The notes beneath the pieces were generated by a model. That model ran no database searches and was not told where the DNA came from. It saw nothing but the letters and a program-made list of their open reading frames with translations. 64,000 bases of DNA from Persicitalea jodogahamensis (GTDB lineage Bacteria > Bacteroidota > Bacteroidia > Cytophagales > Spirosomataceae): NCBI RefSeq assembly GCF_014651615.1, contig NZ_BMXF01000001.1, positions 1,645,731-1,709,730 on the forward strand, written 5' to 3'. Shown here one piece after another: positions 8,510 through 17,115 of this stretch (within the stretch, counting starts at the first letter, position 1; each line of letters begins with the position of its first letter). The translations under genes and the position numbers were made by a program.

Positions 8510-9337
8510 TTACAGCCGCATCACCAGCACAGGGATTTTAGAGTGGTTCAGCACGTCTTCGGCCACGCTGCCAGCGAACAGGTGGCGCAAACCCTTACGG
8601 CCGTGGGTATACAGCACGATCAGGTCGGCCCCGTTGTCTTCGGCGTATTCGATGATGCCTTCCGGGACTGTTTTTGCTTCGTGAATGTTGAATTTATACT
8701 CATCGATTCCGTGTTCGGTGGCAAAAGTGTGAACCCAGTTACGGATTCCGTCAGGTACCCGGCTGTTGTCTGGCGTCATCACGTAGAGCCATTGCGGAAC
8801 TTCCTGGTTGCTCAGCGGGAAAGGATAGTCGTAACGGGCCTTCATGCGCTCATCCAGATCTAGTGCCCTCACCACTTTTTCGGGCTTGAAATTCTCCACC
8901 CGCTCCCGCACGACCAGCACTGGACAGGTGGCATTACGGACAATCGCCTCGGCGTTCGATCCCAGCAGGAACTCTTCCCATCCCGATGAACCCCTGGTGT
9001 GCATCACGATCAGGTCGGCCTCACGTTCGGTCAATTCCTTAATTAATCCCTCACTGTCCTCCACCAATAGATATTTGATGTCCTTATCACGGTATTTTTC
9101 CTGGGCCACTAGCTTAGCGATGGCCGCTTCGGCTTCCTTGTTGGCGTCATAATAACGGCGTACCAGATCGTCGGGGGCCGTTGAACCGGTGCCGGTATAA
9201 GCAAACGAGCGGATGGGTTGCACTACCATATGCAACAGCAGGACGGTGGCGTTTTGGGCTTGGGCAATGTCGGCGGCAACCGAAAGGGCGATGTCGGTTG
9301 CGGCGCTCAGGTCAGTGGGGACGATGATGTTTTTCAT
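8510..9337 (-). CDS. Tandem-domain universal stress protein (UspA family)
   Basis: Starting at the ATG at 9337 (MKNIIVPTDLS) the protein has 275 residues, about two Usp domains. Domain one is residues 1-148 and contains RGSSGWEEFLLGS; domain two is about 170-275 and contains HGRKGLRHLFAGS. Both have the G-x9-G-S nucleotide-binding signature, so both probably bind ATP. The open frame continues 12 codons upstream (MLLNQLNQPDSS), which I judge to be leader. Such proteins are cytoplasmic stress-response factors without a defined reaction. It is a monocistronic gene with a 271-base upstream gap. Confidence 0.93.
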   Translation of the reverse strand: MKNIIVPTDLSAATDIALSVAADIAQAQNATVLLLHMVVQPIRSFAYTGTGSTAPDDLVRRYYDANKEAEAAIAKLVAQEKYRDKDIKYLLVEDSEGLIKELTEREADLIVMHTRGSSGWEEFLLGSNAEAIVRNATCPVLVVRERVENFKPEKVVRALDLDERMKARYDYPFPLSNQEVPQWLYVMTPDNSRVPDGIRNWVHTFATEHGIDEYKFNIHEAKTVPEGIIEYAEDNGADLIVLYTHGRKGLRHLFAGSVAEDVLNHSKIPVLVMRL

Positions 9338-9608
9338 GGATGAGTCGGGTTGATTTAGTTGATTAAGCAGCATTTCTGCATTGCATTTTTCAAAGCTACC
9401 CAGGATATCCCGGATGACTTATGCGCGAGATCATTCCGAAAACTGACTTTTCTCAATTCTGCTTAGATTGATCGTAATCCAGTAATTGCTTTTATTGTAG
9501 CTATTGTTGGCAGGTTTTACGATATGTTCTCTCGAAAACCCCGCAAATGACCTACTTTTGTTTTGATGACTTTGAACCCATATTGAACCTTGCCTCAAAT
9601 ACTTTTAG

Positions 9609-10727
9609 ATGAAACACATTCTGCTCATTCCCGGCCTGCTCTTTATTTTCACTACTGCCCATAGCCAGGTCGTGGAAGCCCCGCTTGGCTTCGAGGAATA
9701 CGACCCGATTTCGACGCTGAAAGTAGAGGAGCACATTCCGACCCGCGCCAAGTACCCCTTTATCGATGTCCATAACCACCAGTACCGGATGCCGGATCAG
9801 GACCTGCACGAATTGGTTTCGGTGATGGATACGATGAATATGCAAATCATGGTCAACCTTAGTGGGCGCGGCTGGTTTCAGGAGTGGGACGAAGGCACGG
9901 CCCAGCTGAAAGGCGCGCTGGCCAACGTGATGAAAAACGAACCCAAGCGTATCGCGGTCTTTACCAATCTGCAATTCAAAGACTTCGGCCAACCCGACTG
10001 GACCGACCGAGCCGTGGCCCAACTCGCCACCGACGTGAAAATGGGAGCGAAGGGCCTAAAAATTTACAAAAGTCTTGGATTCAGTGGTATCGTAGACGAA
10101 AAAGGGGAGCGCGTGGCCGTGAACGATGTGCGGCTCGATCCTGTATGGGCCAAATGCGGCGAACTGGGCATTCCGGTGCTGATCCATACCGCCGACGTAC
10201 CTTCATTCTGGGATCCGCTCGACCGTTATAACGAGCGCTGGCTGGAAATCAAAACCCACCCCAACCGCAACCGCGCCAAAGACAGGGTTTCGTTCGAGGA
10301 ACTCATCGGCGAGCAGCACGATATCTTCCGCAAGCACCCCAAAACTACCTTCATCAACGCCCACATGGGTTGGTACGCCAACAACCTCCGCAAGCTGGAC
10401 AGTCTGATGATTGCTTTCCCGAATACCTACGTGGAAATAGGCGCGGTGATCGCCGAACTGGGACGCCAGCCCCGCGCAGCCAAAAAGTTTTTTGATAAGT
10501 ACCAGGACAGGGTACTTTTCGGCAAGGACAGCTGGGTACCCGCCGAGTACGTGACCTACTTCCGCGTGCTGGAAACCGAGGACGAGTACTTCCCCTACCA
10601 CAAAAAGTACCACGCTTTCTGGCGCATGTACGGCCTGGGATTATCGGATGAGGTACTTAAGAAACTGTATTACAAGAATGCCTTGAAAATTATTCCGGGG
10701 TTGGATCGGTCTGGGTTTCCGGACTGA
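9609..10727 (+). CDS. Secreted amidohydrolase-family metal hydrolase
   Basis: The 372-residue protein has a Sec signal (residues 1-20, ending AHSQ) followed by an amidohydrolase-2 type TIM barrel. Metal-ligand motifs are DVHNH near residue 54, IHTAD near 194, INAHMGW near 252 and a late LFGKDSW with the conserved Asp. These match periplasmic members of the ACMSD/amidohydrolase-2 group, which decarboxylate or hydrolyse small substrates. Substrate is not predictable. A TACTTTTG element resembling a -7 box lies at 9553-9560. The gene ends in a terminator shared with the convergent neighbour. Confidence 0.9.
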   Translation: MKHILLIPGLLFIFTTAHSQVVEAPLGFEEYDPISTLKVEEHIPTRAKYPFIDVHNHQYRMPDQDLHELVSVMDTMNMQIMVNLSGRGWFQEWDEGTAQLKGALANVMKNEPKRIAVFTNLQFKDFGQPDWTDRAVAQLATDVKMGAKGLKIYKSLGFSGIVDEKGERVAVNDVRLDPVWAKCGELGIPVLIHTADVPSFWDPLDRYNERWLEIKTHPNRNRAKDRVSFEELIGEQHDIFRKHPKTTFINAHMGWYANNLRKLDSLMIAFPNTYVEIGAVIAELGRQPRAAKKFFDKYQDRVLFGKDSWVPAEYVTYFRVLETEDEYFPYHKKYHAFWRMYGLGLSDEVLKKLYYKNALKIIPGLDRSGFPD

Positions 10728-10757
10728 ATTGTTTTAGTGGCCAATTCAGCTTTTTCC
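10724..10757. terminator. Bidirectional terminator between convergent genes
   Basis: CTGAATTG (10724-10731) pairs with CAATTCAG (10742-10749) around a 10-base loop and is followed by CTTTTTCC on the plus strand. The stop codons of both flanking genes lie inside the two arms (TGA at 10725-10727; the reverse TGA at 10746-10748). Confidence 0.65.
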
Positions 10758-11789
10758 TGCTACCCTTTTCAAAGCTCCGTAGGCATGGATAATAGTCAAC
10801 CACCCGTCGCGCTTGACACTATCCCAGAAAGTGGCCATACGCACGTAAGGGCTGAAATTGAGAGGGTAATAATTTTCTTTTATAAATTTCTCGGCATTTT
10901 TTTCCGCCAGAAAATAGTTCTCGGAATTTGAGTTAGAACTGGTCCCGCTGCCCGTTTCGTCGAAGGCAGCGTGCTGAACGTAGTTTTCGAGCGTTAGGTG
11001 CTGGAAAGTGTAGCCGCGCTGGTACATATCATGCGACCACACCGTAGCGGTGTCGGTACCATTCCACCCCCCGCCGTAACAGCCGATTGTTCCATCAGGA
11101 AGTGTGTTTTTGCGGTACTTTTCCACGTCGATCAGCGCACAATATTCATTGAGCCGACATTCGGGAAGCGGATGCACCCGGTTGTTTTTCAATACCCGCA
11201 GGTTGATAGCTTGGCGCGGGGTCGGCTGGGATTCCTGTAACATAACGGCTTCCTCCATGGTGGGTTTGTACTGTTCATACTTCTCCGAATGGCACAAATT
11301 CCCCCAATCAGGTCCCGCCGGACAACTCCAGCACTGCCCGATAGAGCCGATGCCCGCCAGATTGGACGGCGCATTCGAAAACTTTCTGAGCATTTCGCCA
11401 ATCATGTCGCCGTGAAAAAGCATGTCGTTATGCATAACGCACATGTACTTTTTGTCGGTCGTTTCCAGGGCGTACTGGTACATTATGCTTTGCCGGAAAC
11501 GATGATCGGTCTGGGCTCGCTCGTAATCATTCACTCCCAGCCCAAGGAAATGATGAGGATAGCTCACCACCAGGTTTACTTTATGACCGTTGATGGTTCG
11601 ATCCCGAAACAAATCAATGATTTTGAATATGCCGACCCAATCACCGTGCGGTTGGATGCGTTCTCGGGAAAGGTATATTTTGTCGATATGCTGACCGCTG
11701 TGCCGCATCAGGCTTTCAATGGTAACAATAGCTTGGTATGGCTTTCCGTAAAATGCAATGTTTACATCAACAGGTTTCTGCATCTGCAT
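10746..11789 (-). CDS. Putative glycosyltransferase (GT-A-like)
   Basis: The start is the ATG at 11789 (MQMQKPVDVNIAFYGKPYQ), giving 347 residues; a TTG five codons upstream is weaker, and the ATG two codons downstream is also possible. The N-terminal DVNIAFYGKPYQAIVTIESL resembles the first strand and helix of nucleotide-sugar-binding GT-A folds. YMCVMHNDMLFHG at about residue 115-127 could play the DxD role. No signal peptide or membrane segment is visible. Later Cys-rich stretches (GQCWSCPAGPDWGNLCHSE) are unusual for a cytoplasmic enzyme. Recognition is weak: a hypothetical protein is the safe alternative. Confidence 0.5.
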   Translation of the reverse strand: MQMQKPVDVNIAFYGKPYQAIVTIESLMRHSGQHIDKIYLSRERIQPHGDWVGIFKIIDLFRDRTINGHKVNLVVSYPHHFLGLGVNDYERAQTDHRFRQSIMYQYALETTDKKYMCVMHNDMLFHGDMIGEMLRKFSNAPSNLAGIGSIGQCWSCPAGPDWGNLCHSEKYEQYKPTMEEAVMLQESQPTPRQAINLRVLKNNRVHPLPECRLNEYCALIDVEKYRKNTLPDGTIGCYGGGWNGTDTATVWSHDMYQRGYTFQHLTLENYVQHAAFDETGSGTSSNSNSENYFLAEKNAEKFIKENYYPLNFSPYVRMATFWDSVKRDGWLTIIHAYGALKRVAGKS

Positions 11790-11808
11790 ATAACTTTTGT
11801 ACAATCGT

Positions 11809-11825
11809 AAATATTCCGAATATTT
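11809..11825. promoter_or_regulatory. Perfect 17-bp palindrome, candidate operator
   Basis: AAATATTC, one central C and GAATATTT form a perfect 8-1-8 palindrome 20 bases upstream of the putative glycosyltransferase start. Location and symmetry fit a repressor or activator site. No regulator gene is adjacent. Confidence 0.4.
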
Positions 11826-12188
11826 AAAGCAAAGCTAGTTTAGTTTTAAGCTTTTTCAATAAAATGAGGAATGTTAAGATATAATAAGAGATAAATTCAG
11901 ATGAGTGTATTTCAGTTATTTGTTGACTTTTATTTATTGAACCTCTGCCCTTGCCTTAATGTCAAATCAGAGCTAAATCTGCTCGCGTTTGCAATGCGAA
12001 CACTGCCGATTATTCGACATCACAGCAATGGCTGACCCGGCAATACTTGATTTTCCAAAGCCTTCCCCGCTAATTGAAAGTGCCGGAGCATGGAGCTTCC
12101 AAAGTCGATTAAAATTTCCCTGTCAAACCAGTCAGCCAGAAGTTGGTAAAATGCGCCGAAGGTTACCAAGTCTTTCTGTAAAACTACC
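11826..12188. other. Gene-poor gap of about 360 bases
   Basis: The left half is AT-rich and probably holds the promoter for the putative glycosyltransferase. The right half has coding-like composition but no start codon worth calling. One minus-strand frame in it is described separately. Confidence 0.5.
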
Positions 12189-12190
12189 TC
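12020..12190 (-). pseudogene. Short open frame, possible gene remnant
   Basis: On the minus strand, just past the metalloprotease stop but in another frame, 56 codons stay open (for example LVTFGAFYQLLADWFDREIL) and end at TGA 12020-12022. There is no ATG near its beginning. The composition is protein-like, so this may be the tail of a decayed gene, but chance is not excluded. I recognise no family. Confidence 0.22.
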
Positions 12191-14465
12191 ACGGCTGATT
12201 CAGCCGCACCACTGCATTCGCCCCATACTGAATCGTTCCCAGTAGTTCTATCGATGCCGCATCCGCCACGTAGTCCGAAGGCAGCGAAACAACATGGTTT
12301 GGATTGATCTTTACGAGGTCAGTGGAGATGGGCAAAGTACCACAACTCCACACCGCAGGATCGTTCCAGTCGCCGGATTGAACGGTTTCGCGTACCCCCG
12401 GCGGACAGGTAGTTCCGGTGATGGTCACGGCGTAGTCGTTGGCTTTTCCTGACCCATTGTTGGTTCCCAGTAAGTTGCAGGCGGAAGAGGAAGGGTTGGG
12501 GTCGAATATCACCCGCATCCGAAGCGGGGAATCCGACACCGCGGTGTTGGGTATCGTGATGGTGCCGGAATGAGAATAGGCATTTCCACCGCTGTAAACG
12601 AGCTCACCCGCATCTGCGAACTGGCCATTGCCGTTGTAGTCGATATAAATCCTGGCGTAGGCGCTGTTGCCAAAAGTACCTGCCAGGCTGAACCCATACG
12701 TGGTGCCAGCCACCAGTGCTGCCGATTGCTGACAACTCAAATCCTCGTAGTTCGTGCCCAGGTTGGCCGGGGAGCCATAGGTATTGCTCGTGGATATGGC
12801 ATCCAGCGAAAAGGAGCCAATGCCAAAGAAAGAGCTCAGTCCTTTGGAGGCCGCAACCGCACAGGCAACGGGGGTAGCGCAGGTGACCGTAACCACAGCC
12901 GTCGCGGGTGCGCTCAGGCAGTTGCTTACCGAGCAGGCCGCTTCGTAGGTGTACGAAGTAGTTGGAGTGATAGTCCGGCTGAGTCCCGTTGTGACCCCGT
13001 CGTTCCAAACTACTGAACCGGAGCAGTTCGAAACGTTCAACGTAATGCTTTCTCCCTGCACTATGGTACTTTGGGCGGGTGCAATGGCAGGCGGATTCAC
13101 GCCCGGATTTCTCAAATTGTCGGCTACCAGTACTTCGTATTTCAGCTTGGCACCGGGCTGTGGCCCGAAGCCATTGGCCAGATTAGCGCAATAACTCATG
13201 ATCGTGCCGCCGTTGGCAGGTGTCGGCGCCACGGCACAAGGACCGTTTTCTCTCGTGGCGCAATTGTCGATCGCTCCGCCCTCCCAAATGCAGGAATGCG
13301 TGTGCGGTAAACCAAAATTATGACCCAACTCGTGGGCCAGGATGTACACCTCATAGGAAAAACCGGGGAGAGGCGTGTTGGTATCGCTAAAATTTCCGCT
13401 CACCCCGTAGGCTATGCTGCGGCCCGAGGGCTTGTCAAATACCGAACCCAGATCGTACACAGTCTGTACGGGACTCTTTCTGATTGCCAGAGAAGACTGC
13501 CCTCCGCCCAGGTTGCGGGCCGAAACAAGATGGGCGATGTCACCATTGAACGCATTGCCCATATTGTTCCAGCGCGTTTTGAATGCGCTCAAAGCGGCAG
13601 TTGTGTTGCCGGCTCCGCTATACGGGTCCGGCGTGTCCCAGATCAGCAGTCCGCTCAACGCTATTTTTACCCCTTCGTTTGCATAAATGGTCGCCACGTT
13701 ATTGAAAATACTGGTGATCCGGCTGGTGATATAGGGAATGTCGTTTCCCCAATCCTGGTAGAGTTGATAGTCCGCTTCAAAATAGATTTCCACTTTCCGG
13801 CAGTCGTTCACGGCCAGTCGTCCACCGGAAGGTTTTACGGGATTAGTAACTGTGTCGATTGTGAGAACCTGGTCAACCTCGCAGTTGAAAATTCTTTTTT
13901 CGGGATACTCACCGCTGCGGTAGATCACATGCGTTTGACCGGAATTGTTTCCATTGACTTTTCCGAGCGTATAGGAAAAATCTTTTCCGTAAATCATTCC
14001 TTCCAGCCCGTCTGCGGTACTTGTCAGTGACACCGTCGAACCTGCTTCGCCAAGTACCTTTCCCCGGTACGTTCGTACATTCGGCGTCGCCCCGCGTGTG
14101 CCGGAACTTGTGATCACCTCAAACGAGCCACCAGTAGCAGGAGCGGGCTCCAGATAAATTTCAAGCGATTTTTTGTCAGCTACGGGCAGACTGAAAATAA
14201 AAGATTTTGATCCGTCGCCCTCCGAAAATTGAGCCAGCTGGGCAGCATCGGGAGTGAGAAGGACTACGCTGGACAGTTGAAAATTTTCCTGCGGGATCAC
14301 TTGCTGTATAGGCTTGTCAATCTGCCGTATAAACGGAGAAACCCTTACCGTATCCACCAGCGCCAGGTGCATTTTGGATGCATTTGCCAAGCTGGTAGTC
14401 AGGATGAATAAAGCCGCAATTAGACCAAGAAAGCTTATTTTCACGATTGCATAATTTGGGTACAT
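12189..14465 (-). CDS. Exported M12B-like zinc metalloprotease with GEVED domain
   Basis: The 758-residue protein starts with a signal peptide (about residues 1-29). The metalloprotease domain spans about 220-440, with zinc motif HELGHNFGLPH at 378-388 and a Met-turn at IMSYC near 426, as in reprolysin-like M12B enzymes. An Ig-like region follows (about 460-535, NPPAIAPAQSTIVQGESI), then a GEVED domain (about 565-680, YIDYNGNGQFADAGELVYSGG). A final module resembles the WNDPAVWSCGTLP repeat common on Bacteroidota surface proteins. No T9SS sorting domain follows; the chain stops shortly after this module, so either it is truncated or it uses another export signal. It probably degrades extracellular protein. 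Confidence 0.88.
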   Translation of the reverse strand: MYPNYAIVKISFLGLIAALFILTTSLANASKMHLALVDTVRVSPFIRQIDKPIQQVIPQENFQLSSVVLLTPDAAQLAQFSEGDGSKSFIFSLPVADKKSLEIYLEPAPATGGSFEVITSSGTRGATPNVRTYRGKVLGEAGSTVSLTSTADGLEGMIYGKDFSYTLGKVNGNNSGQTHVIYRSGEYPEKRIFNCEVDQVLTIDTVTNPVKPSGGRLAVNDCRKVEIYFEADYQLYQDWGNDIPYITSRITSIFNNVATIYANEGVKIALSGLLIWDTPDPYSGAGNTTAALSAFKTRWNNMGNAFNGDIAHLVSARNLGGGQSSLAIRKSPVQTVYDLGSVFDKPSGRSIAYGVSGNFSDTNTPLPGFSYEVYILAHELGHNFGLPHTHSCIWEGGAIDNCATRENGPCAVAPTPANGGTIMSYCANLANGFGPQPGAKLKYEVLVADNLRNPGVNPPAIAPAQSTIVQGESITLNVSNCSGSVVWNDGVTTGLSRTITPTTSYTYEAACSVSNCLSAPATAVVTVTCATPVACAVAASKGLSSFFGIGSFSLDAISTSNTYGSPANLGTNYEDLSCQQSAALVAGTTYGFSLAGTFGNSAYARIYIDYNGNGQFADAGELVYSGGNAYSHSGTITIPNTAVSDSPLRMRVIFDPNPSSSACNLLGTNNGSGKANDYAVTITGTTCPPGVRETVQSGDWNDPAVWSCGTLPISTDLVKINPNHVVSLPSDYVADAASIELLGTIQYGANAVVRLNQP

Positions 14466-14532
14466 AGGATCAAACGCCTGGTGTCCAAATTCTGTTCGTA
14501 GAAATTAATGAGTAACCGGATCAATTAATCAT

Positions 14533-15660
14533 CTACACCTTCACGAACACTTTTTTTCTCCATAAAAAATAAAGGAAAAGCCACGCTACCAGCAATCCAC
14601 CCAGCGCATTGAACACCCCGTGCCAGTCATCGGCCAAATGTCCGTAAATTCCTGAAAATAACAACCGGGCGGTATCGTCGAAGTCGATGAAGCGGTAACC
14701 CAGGTACATCACCAGGGAATTCATGCCAATAACCCGGAAGAAGAAAGACCACTTTATAAACCCGAGCACATCGATAATAGCGTAGAAAAGCGCCAGTGAC
14801 CAGAAAGCCAACCCGGCAGTCAGCAAAATAAATGAGCTGGACCAGAGGTGTTTGTTGATGGGGAAAATAAAATTCCAAAGTACCCCGGCGGCGATTCCGA
14901 TGGCTCCAAAAATAAGCAACCGCTGTAGCTTAGCCGAAGGGGTGATGTGGCTGCGGAGCGTCTCGCCCGCCAGGGTGCCGAAAATAACCAGGCAGACCGC
15001 CGGAAGTTGGGTGAACAGGGCCAGTTCGTCGTAGGTTTTCTGCAAAAGACGCCCCGGCATGAAGTGGCGGTCGAACCAGCCAACCAGGTTGCCTTCAAAC
15101 GAAAAATCGCCCGCCCCGTAGCCCGGAACGGGAATAAACCTTAAAGCCAGAAAGTACGAAATCAGAATTCCGATAGCTATGTACAGGCGCTGATTTTGGG
15201 AAAAATTCAGGTACAGCACCGCCGTCAGGAAAGTGCCAATGCCGATGCGACCCAGCACGGAACCGTATCGGATGTGGGCGGGATCGAAAATATCGACCGG
15301 GGCATTTTTGTACAGGATTCCCAACAGGATCAACACCAGCATTCGCCGGAAAACCTTACGAAGCAGAGTACTTTTGGAAAAGCCTTTGGCGAGTCCGGAC
15401 TGTAAACTGAATGGCAGGGAAGTACCCGCCAGAAACAGGAACAGCGGAAAGATAAAATCATAGAAAGCAAATCCGTGCCACTCGGGATGCTCAAACTGGG
15501 CCGCCACGGCATCTAGCCAGGCCAGTCCGGTTTTGCCGCCCATAAGCTGAATGAACGTGCCACCGCCCGCAATCATCAGCATGTCGAAGCCCCGCAGCGC
15601 GTCGATGGAGGCCAGGCGGGCGGGCTTGATAATAGCGACAGGAGGAGATTTTTGTTCCAT
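14533..15660 (-). CDS. Membrane acyltransferase-like protein (DUF5009/HGSNAT-like)
   Basis: This 375-residue integral membrane protein has about ten transmembrane helices. The start ASIDALRGFDMLMIAGGG and the following HGFAFYDFIFPLFLFLAGTS match the bacterial DUF5009 family, related to heparan-alpha-glucosaminide N-acetyltransferase, which acetylates sugar amines across a membrane. The short cytosolic N-terminus (residues 1-15) precedes helix one. It ends the minus-strand sugar cluster; only four bases separate it from the GH109-like gene, so the two are almost certainly co-transcribed. Acetyl transfer to a hexosamine is an inference. Confidence 0.82.
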   Translation of the reverse strand: MEQKSPPVAIIKPARLASIDALRGFDMLMIAGGGTFIQLMGGKTGLAWLDAVAAQFEHPEWHGFAFYDFIFPLFLFLAGTSLPFSLQSGLAKGFSKSTLLRKVFRRMLVLILLGILYKNAPVDIFDPAHIRYGSVLGRIGIGTFLTAVLYLNFSQNQRLYIAIGILISYFLALRFIPVPGYGAGDFSFEGNLVGWFDRHFMPGRLLQKTYDELALFTQLPAVCLVIFGTLAGETLRSHITPSAKLQRLLIFGAIGIAAGVLWNFIFPINKHLWSSSFILLTAGLAFWSLALFYAIIDVLGFIKWSFFFRVIGMNSLVMYLGYRFIDFDDTARLLFSGIYGHLADDWHGVFNALGGLLVAWLFLYFLWRKKVFVKV

Positions 15661-15664
15661 TTTG

Positions 15665-17059
15665 TTAAGATTTCACGCCCGTATTTCCGCCTTTGACCAT
15701 CGAGATGTCCACGGGCTTGTTGTTTTTCCAGGCACCATCCGTGAAATCGGGAATGTCCACCGAGTTGGAGCGATTGGCTACCGACTCGATGCTTAACGGC
15801 ACGATGGAACTCCACGCGGCAGCATCATACACGTCCTGATCCAGCGGCAGGCCATTGCGCAGGCAGTCGATCAGCCGCCAATCCATAAGGAAATCCATGC
15901 CTCCATGACCTCCAACCTTTTTCGCCAGCTCGCCGATTCGCTTCACGATTTCGGGCTGGTACTTTTTCTCAAGTTCCAGGTACTCCGCGTCGGAAACCCA
16001 TTCATGGCCTTGTGAAATGCGCCCGCGTTCCCCGTCCAGAGGGTACTTTTGGGCGACGCCCTTCGTGCCGCTCACGAGGTGAATGCGGGAGTAGGGGCGG
16101 GGCGAACTGACATCGTGCTGCAGCATGATCGTCTTGCCTTTTTTGGTACGAATCGTGGTTGTGTTCATGTTACCCCGGAAGGATTTTCCGGCGAATTCCT
16201 TAAAGTCCGGATCTTTGGCGGCCAGTGCGTGGGCGCGCGGGGCAAGCATGAAATCGTTGGTGGATACCGATACCAGGTACTCCATTTTGTCACCGCGGTT
16301 GATGTTGAGAATCTGGGCGATTGGCCCCAGGCCGTGGGTAGGATAGAGGTTGCCGTTGCGCTCGTTTTCGCGTAGCCGCCACAGGTCGTAACGGCGGTCT
16401 TTATCAAGAAATGAATCCAGAATATCGTGGGTATAGGCGCCTTCGACGTGGACGATTTCGCCGAAGTACCCCTGGCGGGCCATGTTGAGCGTAAGTAGTT
16501 CGAAGAAATCGTAGCAACAGTTTTCCAGCATCATGCAGTGCTTCCGGGTGCGTTCCGAAGTCTCGACCAGTTTCCAGCAGTCGGCCAGGGTAGTGGCAGC
16601 CGGAATTTCCGTGACCACATGCTTGCCCTGCTCCATGGCGTAAAGGGCCATGGGCGTGTGCAGGCTCCACGGCGTGCAGATATAAATAAGGTCGATATCG
16701 TCGCGTTCGCAGACTTGCTTCCAGGCATCGGGCGAACCGGAATAAACCTGCGGGCTGTGCGAAGTACCGGCAAACGTTTTGGCGGCGGCAGCAGCTTGTT
16801 CAGGGCGGATGTCGCAAATGGCCTTCACGTCCACATTTTCAAGGTGAACAATCCGTTTGACTGCGCCACTGCCCCGGTTGCCCAACCCAATGTAGCCGAT
16901 CCGGACAGTATCAATTTTCGGGGCGGCATAGCCTGACATATTGAAAGTTTGGCGGCGGGGCAGGGGGGCGGGTCGTGGCGACCGAGCCGATTTGAAGCCC
17001 ATACCCATGCCGCCCATTCCGGCCAGTCCGGTGATTCTGAGGAAGTCTCTCTTTTTCAT
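15665..17059 (-). CDS. GH109-like NAD-dependent glycosidase (Gfo/Idh/MocA fold)
   Basis: The 464-residue protein has a Tat-like start (MKKRDFLRITGLAGMGGMGM). The Rossmann motif is RIGYIGLGNRGSGAVKR near residue 53. The C-terminal part has GGHGGMDFLMDWRLIDCLRN and PLDQDVYDAAAWSSIVPLS, features I associate with GH109 alpha-N-acetylgalactosaminidases rather than generic Gfo/Idh dehydrogenases. GH109 enzymes cleave glycosides by transient oxidation using tightly bound NAD. Export to the periplasm is expected. The neighbouring acyltransferase-like gene, four bases away, suggests action on N-acetylated sugars. Confidence 0.87.
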   Translation of the reverse strand: MKKRDFLRITGLAGMGGMGMGFKSARSPRPAPLPRRQTFNMSGYAAPKIDTVRIGYIGLGNRGSGAVKRIVHLENVDVKAICDIRPEQAAAAAKTFAGTSHSPQVYSGSPDAWKQVCERDDIDLIYICTPWSLHTPMALYAMEQGKHVVTEIPAATTLADCWKLVETSERTRKHCMMLENCCYDFFELLTLNMARQGYFGEIVHVEGAYTHDILDSFLDKDRRYDLWRLRENERNGNLYPTHGLGPIAQILNINRGDKMEYLVSVSTNDFMLAPRAHALAAKDPDFKEFAGKSFRGNMNTTTIRTKKGKTIMLQHDVSSPRPYSRIHLVSGTKGVAQKYPLDGERGRISQGHEWVSDAEYLELEKKYQPEIVKRIGELAKKVGGHGGMDFLMDWRLIDCLRNGLPLDQDVYDAAAWSSIVPLSIESVANRSNSVDIPDFTDGAWKNNKPVDISMVKGGNTGVKS

Positions 17060-17115
17060 TGTTTTCTGATTAAAATCAGTAAAGCATTAGAAAGAGGAAA
17101 TCTTACTGAAAAACC

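Noticed and set aside
9552-10022. 156-residue frame opposite the amidohydrolase
   Set aside because: The plus-strand gene carries metal motifs and a signal peptide; this one is a shadow.
13320-14030. 236-residue open frame opposite the metalloprotease
   Set aside because: The minus-strand frame has a signal peptide, zinc motif and GEVED domain; the other strand has none.
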